Translations under genes and position numbers: made by a program | In this document: in pieces, positions 45,033 through 53,831 of the stretch | Numbering within the stretch: the stretch's first letter is position 1 | Layout: each line of letters opens with the position of its first letter | Assembly: GCF_004402705.1 (NCBI RefSeq) | Contig: NZ_SOFM01000007.1 | Coordinates: 62,001-126,000 of the forward strand | Direction of reading: 5' to 3' | Source of the DNA: Cryobacterium mannosilyticum | GTDB lineage: Bacteria > Actinomycetota > Actinomycetes > Actinomycetales > Microbacteriaceae | Length of the DNA: 64,000 bases | The notes under the pieces: generated by a model | Told to the model about the DNA's origin: nothing | What the model saw: only the letters and a program-made list of their open reading frames with translations | The model's database searches: none

Positions 45033-47474
45033 AGCGACGGACGAATAGGCCACGATGCCGCGGCGGATCGCGTCCATGGCCTGCCGGGCGGTGCGCCCGA
45101 CCGGCCCGTCGGCCACCACCGACAGCTGGTCGAGCAGATCGATGGTCTGCTTGGTCCAGCGCACGAAGTCCCCGGCGGCCATCTCCGCCTCGTCCAGGAC
45201 GTCGACGAGGGAACCGGCACGCGCCCATTTCCACATGGCCAGGCTGAGGCCGACCGCCAGCGGATTGCTGCCGGGGAGCTTGTTGTCCCGCTCGAGGTCG
45301 TCGAGACGGCTCCACAGCTCCTCGGTCTGGTCGAGGGCCGGTCGGAACGCTCCCTTCGGCAGGTAGCGTTCGTCGATCATCCCCCCGTCCCGGCGCGGCT
45401 CGAAGACCAGCGCGCACGCCATGGCGGCCAGGCCGGCCGGGTCCAGGTCGTTCCACAGGCCGCGGCGCAGCGACTCAGCAACGAGCAGGTCCCGGTCCGC
45501 GTAGATTCGCCGGAGGATCAGTCCGCTCTCGCTGAGTGTGACGGCGCCGTCCGCGTCCTCCAGCAGGTAGCCGTAGCCGAGGAGAACGTCGGTGACGCGG
45601 TCGAACACCCGCGCGACGGCGCCGGTGCGGGTCGTGATCTGCTGGGTGAGCGCATCCGTCTCCCGCTTCAGCTTCCACCAGCGTTGCGCCCACCTCGCGT
45701 GCTGCTCCCGGTCGGGGCAGCTGTGGCAGGGGTGCGCGCGCATGCGCTTGCGCAGGCTGGTCAGTTCACGCTGGCGCCGCTCCCGGGCGGCCCTGGCACC
45801 GGTCTCGCCGGTCACGCTCTCCCGCTCCACATCGGTGAGTTTGCGTCGGATGGCGGAGTACTCGGTGAAGTCGCCCAGGTGGCACACCATCGACCCGGCG
45901 AAGCCGGCCAGGGATTCCTCCTGCTGGCGCACCTTGCGGGCCATGTCGACGACGGCCCGGTCGGCCTGGAACTGGGCGAACGACGACTCGAGCACGTCCC
46001 GGGTGCGCTCCCGCCCGAACTGGTCGATCAGGTTGACGGCCATGTTGTAGGTGGGCTTGAAGCTGGAGTTGAGCGGGTAGGTGCGCCGCGACGCCAGCGA
46101 GGCGACCGCCTGCGGATCCAGGCCCGGGGCCCACTGGATGACCGAGTGGCCCTCCACGTCGATGCCGCGCCGGCCGGCGCGGCCGGTCAGCTGGGTGTAC
46201 TCCCCCGGAGTGATCGGCACCCGGGCCTCGCCGTTGAACTTCTCGAGCTTGTCAAGGACCACGGTGCGGGCGGGCATGTTGATGCCGAGGGCCAGGGTCT
46301 CGGTGGCGAAGACGGCCTTGACGAGCTTCTTCTGGAAGAGCTCCTCGACGACCTCCTTGAAGGCCGGCAGCATCCCCGCGTGGTGCGCGGCGACGCCGCG
46401 TTCGAGGCCGTCGAGCCACTCGAAGTAGCCGAGCACGCCGAGGTCCTCGTCAAGCAGGGTGCGGCAGCGCTCGTCGACGATCTGACGGATCTCTTCACGC
46501 TCCCGGGCATCCGTGAGCCTCACCCCGGCCCGCAGCACCTGGCGCACGGCCTGGTCGCAACCGACCCGGCTGAAGATGAAGAAGATCGCCGGCAGGAGGT
46601 GCTTGCCCTCGAGCAGCCGCACGATCTCGGAGCGATCCATGCGTCCGGCATCGAAGGAGGACTGCCGGGGATTCCGGTCGCGGTCACTCCCCCGCCGGCC
46701 GCCGCCGGACCGGACGGCCACCCCGCGCCCACCGGCCTGCGCCTGCCGCACCAGCTCGGGGTTCACCTGATGGGTTCCGGCCGGGCCGGTGGAGTCGAAC
46801 AGGTCGAGCATCTTGCTCTTGACGAGGACGTGCTGCTCGAGCGGCACCGGCCGTTCCTCGGAGACGATCACGTCGGTCTCTCCGCGCACGGCCTGGAGCC
46901 AGTCGCCGAATTCCTCGGCGTTGGAGACCGTTGCGCTCAGGGAGACCATCCGCACGTTCTGCGGGAGGTGGATGATGACTTCCTCCCAGACCGCCCCGCG
47001 GAACCTGTCGGCGAGGTAATGCACCTCGTCCATCACGACGAAGGCCAGGTTCGTGAGCAGGTCGGAGTCTGCGTAGAGCATGTTGCGCAGCACTTCGGTG
47101 GTCATCACCACGACGCGGGCCTGGGGGTTCACGTTGGTGTCCCCGGTCAGCAGCCCGACCTGGTCAGCGCCGTATTCGGCGACCAGTTCCTGGAACTTCT
47201 GGTTGCTCAGTGCCTTCATCGGAGCCGTGTAGAAGACCTTCTGGGAGGTCCCCTGCATGGCCAGGTAGATCGCGAACTCCGCGATCAGGGTCTTGCCCGC
47301 GCCGGTCGGGGCCGCGACCAGCACGCTGTTGCCGGCCTCGAGCGAGGCGCAGGCGGCCAGCTGGAACGCATCCAGTTCGAAACGGAGGCCGGCCCGGAAC
47401 GATTCGAGTTTCGGAGCCTTGGCGCGGGTTCTGGAGGCCGAGTAGCGTTCGGCCGGCGACTGCAGTGAGGTCAT
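45030..47474 (-). CDS. helY: Ski2-like DEAD/DEAH-box RNA helicase
   Basis: An 814-residue superfamily 2 helicase: motif I APTGAGKTLIAEFA, TAPMKALSNQK, DEVHYLADRFRG (motif II), SLSATVSN (motif III), and motif VI QLTGRAGRRGID. The C-terminal half has a CHSCPDREQHARWAQRWW cluster seen in actinobacterial HelY. Probably acts in RNA decay or repair, as inferred from Mtr4/Ski2 relatives. It begins 9 nt after tatC. Confidence 0.93.
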   Translation of the reverse strand: MTSLQSPAERYSASRTRAKAPKLESFRAGLRFELDAFQLAACASLEAGNSVLVAAPTGAGKTLIAEFAIYLAMQGTSQKVFYTAPMKALSNQKFQELVAEYGADQVGLLTGDTNVNPQARVVVMTTEVLRNMLYADSDLLTNLAFVVMDEVHYLADRFRGAVWEEVIIHLPQNVRMVSLSATVSNAEEFGDWLQAVRGETDVIVSEERPVPLEQHVLVKSKMLDLFDSTGPAGTHQVNPELVRQAQAGGRGVAVRSGGGRRGSDRDRNPRQSSFDAGRMDRSEIVRLLEGKHLLPAIFFIFSRVGCDQAVRQVLRAGVRLTDAREREEIRQIVDERCRTLLDEDLGVLGYFEWLDGLERGVAAHHAGMLPAFKEVVEELFQKKLVKAVFATETLALGINMPARTVVLDKLEKFNGEARVPITPGEYTQLTGRAGRRGIDVEGHSVIQWAPGLDPQAVASLASRRTYPLNSSFKPTYNMAVNLIDQFGRERTRDVLESSFAQFQADRAVVDMARKVRQQEESLAGFAGSMVCHLGDFTEYSAIRRKLTDVERESVTGETGARAARERRQRELTSLRKRMRAHPCHSCPDREQHARWAQRWWKLKRETDALTQQITTRTGAVARVFDRVTDVLLGYGYLLEDADGAVTLSESGLILRRIYADRDLLVAESLRRGLWNDLDPAGLAAMACALVFEPRRDGGMIDERYLPKGAFRPALDQTEELWSRLDDLERDNKLPGSNPLAVGLSLAMWKWARAGSLVDVLDEAEMAAGDFVRWTKQTIDLLDQLSVVADGPVGRTARQAMDAIRRGIVAYSSVA

Positions 47475-47483
47475 CGGATGCGC

Positions 47484-48278
47484 CTAAAGCGCCAGCTCCT
47501 GTTCGAAGGCACGGTTGCGCCGGGCGGCGCGCCGGTCATGCAGGAAGGCGACACCGTAGGCGGCGAAGTAGAGCACCACCATCGGGATGGCCAGGAGGAA
47601 CATCGACACCACGTCTGCAGCCGGGGTCGCGATGGCGGTGAACAGGATGATCACGAGGATGGCCACCCGCCAGGACTTGATGATCGACTGGGCGCTGATG
47701 ACGCCGGCGAAGTTGAGCAGCACGATGAACACGGGCAGCACGAACGCCACCCCGATCGCGACGACGAGTTTCAACACGAAATCAAAGTAGCTCTGCGCGG
47801 TGACCAGGGCGGCGTCCTGGGCCGGCGCGAAGCTCGTCATCAGCTCGACCACGTGCGGAAGCACGTAGAAACCGGCGGCGCAGCCGGCGAGGAACAGGGG
47901 GACGGCGGTGAAGAAGAAGCCGAACGTGTACCGTTTCTCGGTGCGGGTGAGCCCGGGCACGAGGAAGGCGAAGACCTGGTAGAGCCACATCGGGCTTGAG
48001 ACGACCAGGCCGACATAGAAGGAGATCTTCAGCTTGAGGTCGAAGGCGGAGGTGATGTCGGGGTAGTTGAGCTGGGCGCTGCGCTTCTGGGCGGTGGCGA
48101 TCGTGTAGATCGGTTCGCGCAGGGCATCCCAGACGAAGTCGGACAGGAACCACCCGACGATGGCGCCGACCAGGATGCCGGCCGCCGCAAGGAAGAGACG
48201 CTTCCGCAGCTCGAGCAGGTGCTGCCCGAGCGACATCTTCCCGTCGGCGGCCTCGCGCCGAGGAGTGCGCCCTGGCAC
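47484..48278 (-). CDS. tatC: Sec-independent translocase TatC
   Basis: A 264-residue six-helix receptor for twin-arginine signal peptides. MSLGQHLLELRKRLFLAA at the N-terminus, FYVGLVVSSPMWLYQVFAFLVPGL and the FDFVLKLVVAIGVAFVLPVF segment are diagnostic. A GTG at 48276-48278 gives a 14-residue longer N-terminus than the internal ATG; either is possible. 5 nt after tatA. Confidence 0.95.
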   Translation of the reverse strand: MPGRTPRREAADGKMSLGQHLLELRKRLFLAAAGILVGAIVGWFLSDFVWDALREPIYTIATAQKRSAQLNYPDITSAFDLKLKISFYVGLVVSSPMWLYQVFAFLVPGLTRTEKRYTFGFFFTAVPLFLAGCAAGFYVLPHVVELMTSFAPAQDAALVTAQSYFDFVLKLVVAIGVAFVLPVFIVLLNFAGVISAQSIIKSWRVAILVIILFTAIATPAADVVSMFLLAIPMVVLYFAAYGVAFLHDRRAARRNRAFEQELAL

Positions 48279-48283
48279 GTGGG

Positions 48284-48508
48284 TTATGACTTCGAGCTTG
48301 GGTCGGCGGGGCCGGCGGCCTTCGAGGAGTCGGTGCCCGTCGTTCCGGTGGTCTCGTCGTCCGGCTTGTCGCTCTTGATCTCACTCTTGAAGATCTTCAT
48401 CGACTGGCCGAGGCTGCGTGCGAGAGCCGGAAGCTTGGGCGCGCCGAAGAGCAGGAGAACAATGACGAGGATGATCAGGAAATGCCATCCGGTCAGGTTG
48501 TTAAGCAT
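48284..48508 (-). CDS. tatA: Sec-independent translocase TatA
   Basis: A 74-residue protein with one N-terminal helix (FLIILVIVLLLFGAPKLP, the FGxxKLP hinge), an amphipathic helix and a charged tail. It forms the Tat pore. The ATG at 48506-48508 is chosen because the TatA fold begins at MLNNLTGWHF. The start overlaps the upstream small gene by 8 nt. Confidence 0.9.
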   Translation of the reverse strand: MLNNLTGWHFLIILVIVLLLFGAPKLPALARSLGQSMKIFKSEIKSDKPDDETTGTTGTDSSKAAGPADPSSKS

Positions 48509-48845
48509 GGGAGTCCGTCCTCTGGTTGGAAGGGGCGTGCTGCAACAGTTTACCTCGGGCAACCAAGCGATCCCGACGGAGCTGGCGGCGGTGCCGGCGC
48601 TCGGCGCGCCCCAGTTCGACGGCGAGGAGAACGTCGGCCGTCTCCTCGAACACGGCGGGCCGGAACCGCGGCCGCGGCGGGGCCTCCGGGGCGAGCTCGA
48701 GTCCCGCGACCTGCTCGGCGAGGGCTTCGAGCGCCTCCATCGTGCGCACGGCCTTTCGGAAGAGCACCTGGCCGAACCAGGCCAGCATCCCGAGCAGGAC
48801 CAGGACCAGGCCGGTCCAGAGCAGGACCCAGCTCCACCAGGCCAT
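48501..48845 (-). CDS. Small membrane protein of unknown function
   Basis: A 114-residue protein with one N-terminal transmembrane helix (WVLLWTGLVLVLLGMLAWF), a short alpha-helical stretch (RTMEALEALAEQVAGLELA) and a basic C-terminal region. I do not recognise the family. It sits between pafC (3-nt gap) and tatA (overlap), so it is translated with the Tat genes. Confidence 0.65.
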   Translation of the reverse strand: MAWWSWVLLWTGLVLVLLGMLAWFGQVLFRKAVRTMEALEALAEQVAGLELAPEAPPRPRFRPAVFEETADVLLAVELGRAERRHRRQLRRDRLVARGKLLQHAPSNQRTDSHA

Positions 48846-48848
48846 CGG

Positions 48849-49844
48849 CTATCCCTCCCTGTCGCCGGGGACGGCTTCGTCGTAGCGCGCCGCGCCCGCA
48901 GCGGCCCAGTCCCGGGTGAGTGCCCGCGCTTCGGGTGGTCCGATGACGGTGACCAGGCTGGAAAGTCCGGCGACGATTCTCTTCAGCCCGTGGAAGTGGG
49001 CCACCCGGATGCTCTGCCGCACGAGTCCGTCCGCCGCGTCGGGGCCGGCGCTCTGCGGCGCGTAGTCGGCGAGGAGCGGCACCGCGGCGGCCGGCAGCTC
49101 CACGACGACCTCGAGGTCGGAGTCCGAACCCTGGAACAGGGTGTCGGGAAGGGAACCGGCGGACCCCGAGCCGGCGGGGACATCCGTGACCCGGAGGCCG
49201 CTCATCCGGTCGAGCCGGAAGGTGCGCATGGCGCCGCGCAGATGACACCAGCCGCGCAGATACCAGTCCCGGTCGACGGACTCGATCCGCATCGGATCGA
49301 CGTGCCGCGCCTCGTGACCGCCCCGGGAACTCAGGTAGTCGAATTCGATCTGCACCCCGCGCGCCACTGCCGCCTTGATCAGTGCGATCGCTTCTCCGGG
49401 TTCGGTGCTGGACACCACCACCTGGCTGGGAGTCGCCGAGGCGCTGCGCGTGAGCTTGGCCATCAGCGAGGCGATGGCCTCGACGTCCGCGTTCTCGGGC
49501 AGCGACGACAGGTACTGCAGGCCGGCGATCAGCGCTGCGGCCTCTCGGGCGGAGAAGCGGGGTGAGTCGTCGATCGCCACCAGATGGGTGAGCACGATGT
49601 TGTCGTTGGTCTCGAATTCATCCCAGTGGATGTCGAACAGGTCGCCGTGCAGGTACTGCCGAGTCTCCCCGGGGATGCCCGACATCGCGATCAGGTTCAC
49701 CGCGTCTCGTACGCGCTCCGGGGACACCCCGAAGTGTGCGGCGACCTTGCTCACACTGACGCTCTCGTGATCCATCAGGTACGGCACAAGCGACAGGAGG
49801 AAGGTCAGCTTGTCTGAGGCCCCAAGGGCAGGTCCGGCGTTCAC
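48849..49844 (-). CDS. pafC: WYL-domain transcriptional regulator PafC
   Basis: A 331-residue regulator: N-terminal helix-turn-helix (VSVSKVAAHFGVSPERVRDAVNLI), central WYL domain (VQIEFDYLSSRGGHEARHVDPMRIE, then DRDWYLRGWCHLRGAMRTFRLDRM) and a C-terminal extension. With PafB it forms a heteromer that in mycobacteria activates DNA-damage genes independently of LexA. Its start overlaps the pafB stop by 4 nt. Confidence 0.88.
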   Translation of the reverse strand: MNAGPALGASDKLTFLLSLVPYLMDHESVSVSKVAAHFGVSPERVRDAVNLIAMSGIPGETRQYLHGDLFDIHWDEFETNDNIVLTHLVAIDDSPRFSAREAAALIAGLQYLSSLPENADVEAIASLMAKLTRSASATPSQVVVSSTEPGEAIALIKAAVARGVQIEFDYLSSRGGHEARHVDPMRIESVDRDWYLRGWCHLRGAMRTFRLDRMSGLRVTDVPAGSGSAGSLPDTLFQGSDSDLEVVVELPAAAVPLLADYAPQSAGPDAADGLVRQSIRVAHFHGLKRIVAGLSSLVTVIGPPEARALTRDWAAAGAARYDEAVPGDREG

Positions 49845-50893
49845 TCGGTGCCTTCCTTCTCGGCATCGGATTCCAGGAACGCATCGGCATGCGCGTCCCT
49901 CACCCGGATCAGCCGGGCCAGGACTGCGGTCCGGAGCGCGGACGGGGAGCGAACGAGCACCTCAGGGCCGTAGCCTGCGAGCTCATCGGCCAGGATGTCG
50001 AGGTCGGTGTAATGGAGTGCCACGGTCGATTCGCCCGGGTCTCGGCCCGGCTCGACGGCCTGGCGTTTGGAGAGCCGCACCGCCGCATCGCTGCCCGGCT
50101 CGACCGTGATCTCGGCCAGGTTCGCCCTCCAGAGGGCGTCGAGTTCGGCCAGGGCCTCCTGGCCTTTGCCTGCGCCGCCGGGCACGAACGTCGCCCCCGG
50201 CACGGTCACCACCGGGCCGACGATTCGGGAGAGGAGGAACGTGCGGGTGGCCTGGGCATCCTCGTCCGTGCCGAACAGGTGCCAGCGTCCCTCGTGGAGC
50301 ACGACAGCCTGCGGGGCAACCCGGCGGCGGCGTGGCAGGCCCTCCCCCGGCTTCAGATATTGGAATGCGACGATCTGCCCACGGTCCATCGCCTTGCTCA
50401 GCGGTTCGAAGGACGCGTCCCGCACGCGCAGCGTCGGCGAGTAGCCGAGCACCGGGTCCGTCGAATCGATGCCGAGCGAGTTGAGTTTGGTCAGTGCCCG
50501 GCGTGATTCCCCGGACAGCGAACCCTCCCGCCAGACCGTGGCGGCAAGCTTCAGCAGCATGAGTTCGTCAGCGGAGAAGCTCACGTCGGCGGGCAGCTCG
50601 TACAGGCCCTTGGGAATCCGGTAGCGCAGGTGGTGGTTGCTGCCCGGGTCGTCGGGCGGCTCCACCGTTTCCAGCGGGATTCCCAGTTCCCGGATGTCGT
50701 CCTTGTCTCGCTCGAACTGCCGTTCAAGGCTGGCGTTGTCCCCACCGACGGCATAGCGCTGCCGGTAGCCCTGAACGGTGGAGAGGATCTCCGCCTTGGT
50801 CAGACCGATCTCGGTGGCGATGAGCGCCAGAACGAGGCTGAACAGGCGTTCTTCGACCGAAACGCGGCTGGGCTTGTCGGGGATGGTGGACAC
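49841..50893 (-). CDS. pafB: WYL-domain transcriptional regulator PafB
   Basis: A 350-residue paralogue of PafC: winged helix with LTKAEILSTVQGYRQRY, then a WYL domain (QIVAFQYLKPGEGLPRRRRVAPQAVVLHEGRWHLFGTDED). Start GTG with TAGACT 6 nt upstream, so the pafB-pafC-tat block has its own leaderless promoter. No pafA, prcBA, pup, dop or arc gene is present beside it. Confidence 0.88.
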   Translation of the reverse strand: MSTIPDKPSRVSVEERLFSLVLALIATEIGLTKAEILSTVQGYRQRYAVGGDNASLERQFERDKDDIRELGIPLETVEPPDDPGSNHHLRYRIPKGLYELPADVSFSADELMLLKLAATVWREGSLSGESRRALTKLNSLGIDSTDPVLGYSPTLRVRDASFEPLSKAMDRGQIVAFQYLKPGEGLPRRRRVAPQAVVLHEGRWHLFGTDEDAQATRTFLLSRIVGPVVTVPGATFVPGGAGKGQEALAELDALWRANLAEITVEPGSDAAVRLSKRQAVEPGRDPGESTVALHYTDLDILADELAGYGPEVLVRSPSALRTAVLARLIRVRDAHADAFLESDAEKEGTE

Positions 50894-50899
50894 GGTGCG

Positions 50900-50905
50900 A
50901 GTCTA
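50900..50905 (-). promoter_or_regulatory. -10 element of pafBC-tatAC-helY
   Basis: TAGACT lies 6 nt before the pafB GTG. Confidence 0.55.
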
Positions 50906-50930
50906 GCGAACCGCCGCCTGCGCCTCCCGC

Positions 50931-51896
50931 CTAGCCGATCCCGAGGATGTCGGCGACGAAGACGAGCGTCGAGCCGGCCGGGATCGAGGCCTGGGCGGTG
51001 TCGCCGTAGCCCTGATCCGGAGGGATCACCGTGACGACCTGCGAGCCGACGGTCTGGCCGATGAGGGCCTTCGCGAACCCGGGGATGATGCCGCCCTGGG
51101 TTTTGGACCCGTCCGCGGCGATGAACTGCACCGGTCCGCCCTTGGCCCAACTGGAGTCGAACACGGTCTTCTCGGACCAGAGCACGCCCGTGTAGTGCAG
51201 GGTCACCGTGTCGCCCTCGGCCACCTTCGGGCCGGAGCCCTTCTTGAGCACGCCGATCTGCTGTTTCTTCGGCGCGGCGCCGGAGGGGATGGTGATGCCT
51301 GGCGTGCCGTCCGCAGCGAGCACTACCCCGGGCAGGCCGTTCGCGACGGGCTGGTCCGTGCCGTTCGCCCGCGGCAGGTAGGACTTGACCACGTCGATGA
51401 CGAAGACCAGGCTGTCGTCTTTGCCGACGCCGATCTGCGCGTTGCCGCCCTGGGGTCCGAATGCGTCGTCGGGCGAGACGACCACGGCGACCCGTGAACC
51501 GACCTGCGCGCACTGGAGGCCCTCGGCGAGGCCCTTGATCGTCTTGTCGTTGAGCACGAAGGTGGTGGCGCTGGAGGCGTCGTACTTACTCTCGGTGATG
51601 ACCTTGCCCGAGGTGCCGTTGTAGACGGACAGTTCGATCTTGACCTGCTGTCCGGGGACGAGGCCGGCTTCGGTGCCGGGGAGGATCTCGCTGCGCTGGG
51701 TCGTCTTCGTCTTCAGCGGTGTCGGGAAGTCGACCGTGGGGGCGCTGCCGGCCTTGCCGGTGACTGTGACCAGCCTGGCGGCGGCGCCGTCCGTGACCGG
51801 AGACTGGCAGGACCCGGCGGAGGCTCCGGCGCTGCAACCGCTGAGGACGGTCATCAGCAGCGCTGCGGTTGCGACGAGTGCAGGAGCTCTACGCAC
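50931..51896 (-). CDS. FKBP-type peptidyl-prolyl isomerase lipoprotein
   Basis: A 321-residue secreted protein. The signal peptide ends in the lipobox VLSGC. Two FKBP-like domains follow: a divergent one at about 80-175 and a standard one at 215-320 (GDTVTLHYTGVLWSEKTVFDSSW, IPGFAKALIGQTVGSQVVTVIPP). It probably folds proteins outside the membrane. Start is GTG. It lies where FKBP genes border the proteasome locus in other actinobacteria. Confidence 0.88.
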   Translation of the reverse strand: MRRAPALVATAALLMTVLSGCSAGASAGSCQSPVTDGAAARLVTVTGKAGSAPTVDFPTPLKTKTTQRSEILPGTEAGLVPGQQVKIELSVYNGTSGKVITESKYDASSATTFVLNDKTIKGLAEGLQCAQVGSRVAVVVSPDDAFGPQGGNAQIGVGKDDSLVFVIDVVKSYLPRANGTDQPVANGLPGVVLAADGTPGITIPSGAAPKKQQIGVLKKGSGPKVAEGDTVTLHYTGVLWSEKTVFDSSWAKGGPVQFIAADGSKTQGGIIPGFAKALIGQTVGSQVVTVIPPDQGYGDTAQASIPAGSTLVFVADILGIG

Positions 51897-51991
51897 GGGT
51901 TCTCATTTCTCGGGGAAGTCCAAATGGTGCGGGGAATTGGGCGGCGAATCGAGGCCGGAGCCAATCCTAACCGGCGTCGGGCCGGCCGGAC

Positions 51992-52999
51992 TTACAGTTC
52001 GTCGCCGGCCAGGTTGCGCGCCTTGGAGAGGGCCGCCCCGGTCTCAGCGATCCGCACCCTCTTGCGCATCACCTTGGGGCTGATGTTGCGTTCGCCGAGA
52101 GCGCCGGGCGTCCAGGCTTCCACGTCGGCGTCGGAGAAGTCCGTCTTCGACGGGCGGCGTTTGAGCTCGGGAAGGATGGTGTCGGGCGCGAGCCGCCTGG
52201 CGGTGATCAGGAAACCGGTGTGGCCGATCATCCGGTGGTCGGGACGCACGGCGAGCCCCTCGACATGCCAGCCGCGCACCATGGTCTCGTGCGAGTCGGG
52301 GTTCGTGTACTGGCCGGTCGCACGGATGGCTTCCGCCACCCGCGAGAGCTGGGTCACCGTGGCCACGTAGCAGAGCAGCACTCCGCCGGGCTTGAGGGCG
52401 GCGGACACGACCTCGAGGCACTCCCACGGGGCGAGCATGTCGAGCACGACCCGGTCGACGCTCTGGTCTGGCATCGTCTCCGGCAGTGTGTCGGCCAGGT
52501 CGCCGAGCGTGATCGACCAATTCTCCGGGTCGGCGCCGAGGAACGTGGCCACGTTGTCCCTGGCCACATCGGCGAACTCCGCGCGGCGTTCAAAGGAGGC
52601 GAGCCGGCCGGCTGGGCCGATCGCCCGGAGCAGCCAGATCGAGAGCGCGCCGGAACCGACGCCCGCTTCGACGACGGTGGCGCCCGGGAAGATGTCGGCC
52701 TGCGCGAGGATCTGTGCCGCGTCCTTCGGATAGATGATGGCGGCACCGCGGGGCATGGACATGACGAAATCGATCAGGAGCGGGCGCAGGGCGAGATGTT
52801 CGACACCGACGTTGTTGGTGACGACTGACCCGTCCGGAAGCCCGATGATGTCATCGTGGGCGAGGATGCCCCGATGGGTGTGGAAGACCTTGCCCGGTTC
52901 GAGCGTGATCGTGTTCAGCTTGTTCTTGGGGCCGGTCAGCTGCACCCGGTCGCCGATCCTGAACGGTCCGCTGTTCTGGATGACCTGGTTGTCGCTCAT
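51992..52999 (-). CDS. trmI: tRNA (adenine-N1-)-methyltransferase TrmI
   Basis: A 335-residue SAM enzyme making m1A58 in the T-loop of tRNA. N-terminal beta-domain (GDRVQLTGPKNKLNTITLEPG), then IIYPKDAAQILAQADIFPGATVVEAGVGSGALSIWLL and LDMLAPWECLE. The ATG overlaps the HAD stop by 4 nt (ATGA), so the two are co-translated. Confidence 0.94.
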   Translation of the reverse strand: MSDNQVIQNSGPFRIGDRVQLTGPKNKLNTITLEPGKVFHTHRGILAHDDIIGLPDGSVVTNNVGVEHLALRPLLIDFVMSMPRGAAIIYPKDAAQILAQADIFPGATVVEAGVGSGALSIWLLRAIGPAGRLASFERRAEFADVARDNVATFLGADPENWSITLGDLADTLPETMPDQSVDRVVLDMLAPWECLEVVSAALKPGGVLLCYVATVTQLSRVAEAIRATGQYTNPDSHETMVRGWHVEGLAVRPDHRMIGHTGFLITARRLAPDTILPELKRRPSKTDFSDADVEAWTPGALGERNISPKVMRKRVRIAETGAALSKARNLAGDEL

Positions 53000-53745
53000 G
53001 CGTTGCTTACGTCCTCATTGTCGGCCGATTCGGAATCGGGCTGAATCGGTGTGCGTCCGGGGCGGCCGCGCCGCTCGCCGAACACGGCGGTGAAGCCCGC
53101 CAGGGACCGCCCGGAAAGGGACGGCCACAGATCGTAGTGGGCGCTTTCCGGGAGGGGGATCAGGTGGGGCACTCCGATGACGACCGCGCCGGAGGCGACG
53201 GCCGCGGCGATCCCCGGCAGGGAGTCCTCGACGGCGATGCACCGGACCGGGTCGACGCCCAGGTGCCCGGCCGCGGAGAGATAGGCCTCAGGGTGCGGCT
53301 TGCTGTTGGTGACCATGTCGCCCGCGACGATCGTGTCGAAGGCGGCGAACCCGACCAGGTCGGCGACCTGGCGGGCCATCCGTTCGGTGGACATGGTGAC
53401 GAGCGCCATCGGCACGCCGGCGCTCTTGAGTTCGGTGAGCAGAGGCAGGGCTCCCGGGCGCCACGGCGGGCCGAAGTCGCGCAGGAGTTCCTGGACCCGG
53501 TCGGTGAGCCAGTTGACGATCGCGTCGGCGTCCAGGTCGACCCCGCGGCCCTGCAGGATCGAAGCGGACCCCCACAGGCCGGAGCCTACGAGCAGCATGC
53601 CGTCGCTGTGCGTCCAGACGCCGCCGAAGGATTCGACGAGTTCGGTCTCGGCGCGCATCCAGTACGGCTCCGAGTCGACGATCGTCCCGTCCATGTCCCA
53701 GAGCACGGCCGCAGGCAGGAGGGATTCGGGTCGGATCGGGTGCAC
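52996..53745 (-). CDS. HAD-superfamily phosphatase
   Basis: A 249-residue HAD hydrolase: DMDGTIVDSEPYW (nucleophile and acid), motif II in LVTMSTERMAR, Lys in KPHPEAYLSAA and motif III VEDSLPGIAAAVASG. Substrate unknown. The frame extends to a TTG at 53754, but the GTG at 53743-53745 is preferred because TACACT (53754-53759) would start transcription about there. Confidence 0.85.
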   Translation of the reverse strand: MHPIRPESLLPAAVLWDMDGTIVDSEPYWMRAETELVESFGGVWTHSDGMLLVGSGLWGSASILQGRGVDLDADAIVNWLTDRVQELLRDFGPPWRPGALPLLTELKSAGVPMALVTMSTERMARQVADLVGFAAFDTIVAGDMVTNSKPHPEAYLSAAGHLGVDPVRCIAVEDSLPGIAAAVASGAVVIGVPHLIPLPESAHYDLWPSLSGRSLAGFTAVFGERRGRPGRTPIQPDSESADNEDVSNA

Positions 53746-53771
53746 GGAGTCCAAGTGTAGAGGGCACGGCC

Positions 53772-53777
53772 TATCCT
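53772..53777 (+). promoter_or_regulatory. -10 element before a leaderless mini-ORF
   Basis: TATCCT lies 6 nt before an ATG at 53784 that is out of frame with the PAC2 gene. Confidence 0.5.
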
Positions 53778-53783
53778 TGACTG

Positions 53784-53831
53784 ATGGTGCGCCGGGTGGC
53801 GCGCCCCCGGGATCGAGGTTTCAGGCAGTGA
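53784..53831 (+). CDS. Leaderless 15-codon ORF coupled to PAC2
   Basis: ATG at 53784 follows TATCCT by 6 nt and encodes MVRRVARPRDRGFRQ. Its TGA (53829-53831) overlaps the PAC2 GTG (53828-53830) as GTGA. The peptide is arginine-rich. It may couple PAC2 translation to a leaderless start, since no strong Shine-Dalgarno precedes the PAC2 GTG. Confidence 0.45.
   Translation: MVRRVARPRDRGFRQ

Noticed and set aside
43767..47468. A 1233-codon open frame on the plus strand opposite lnt and helY.
   Set aside because: Shadow of two recognised genes; the translated sequence has no domain and mirrors GC-rich codons.
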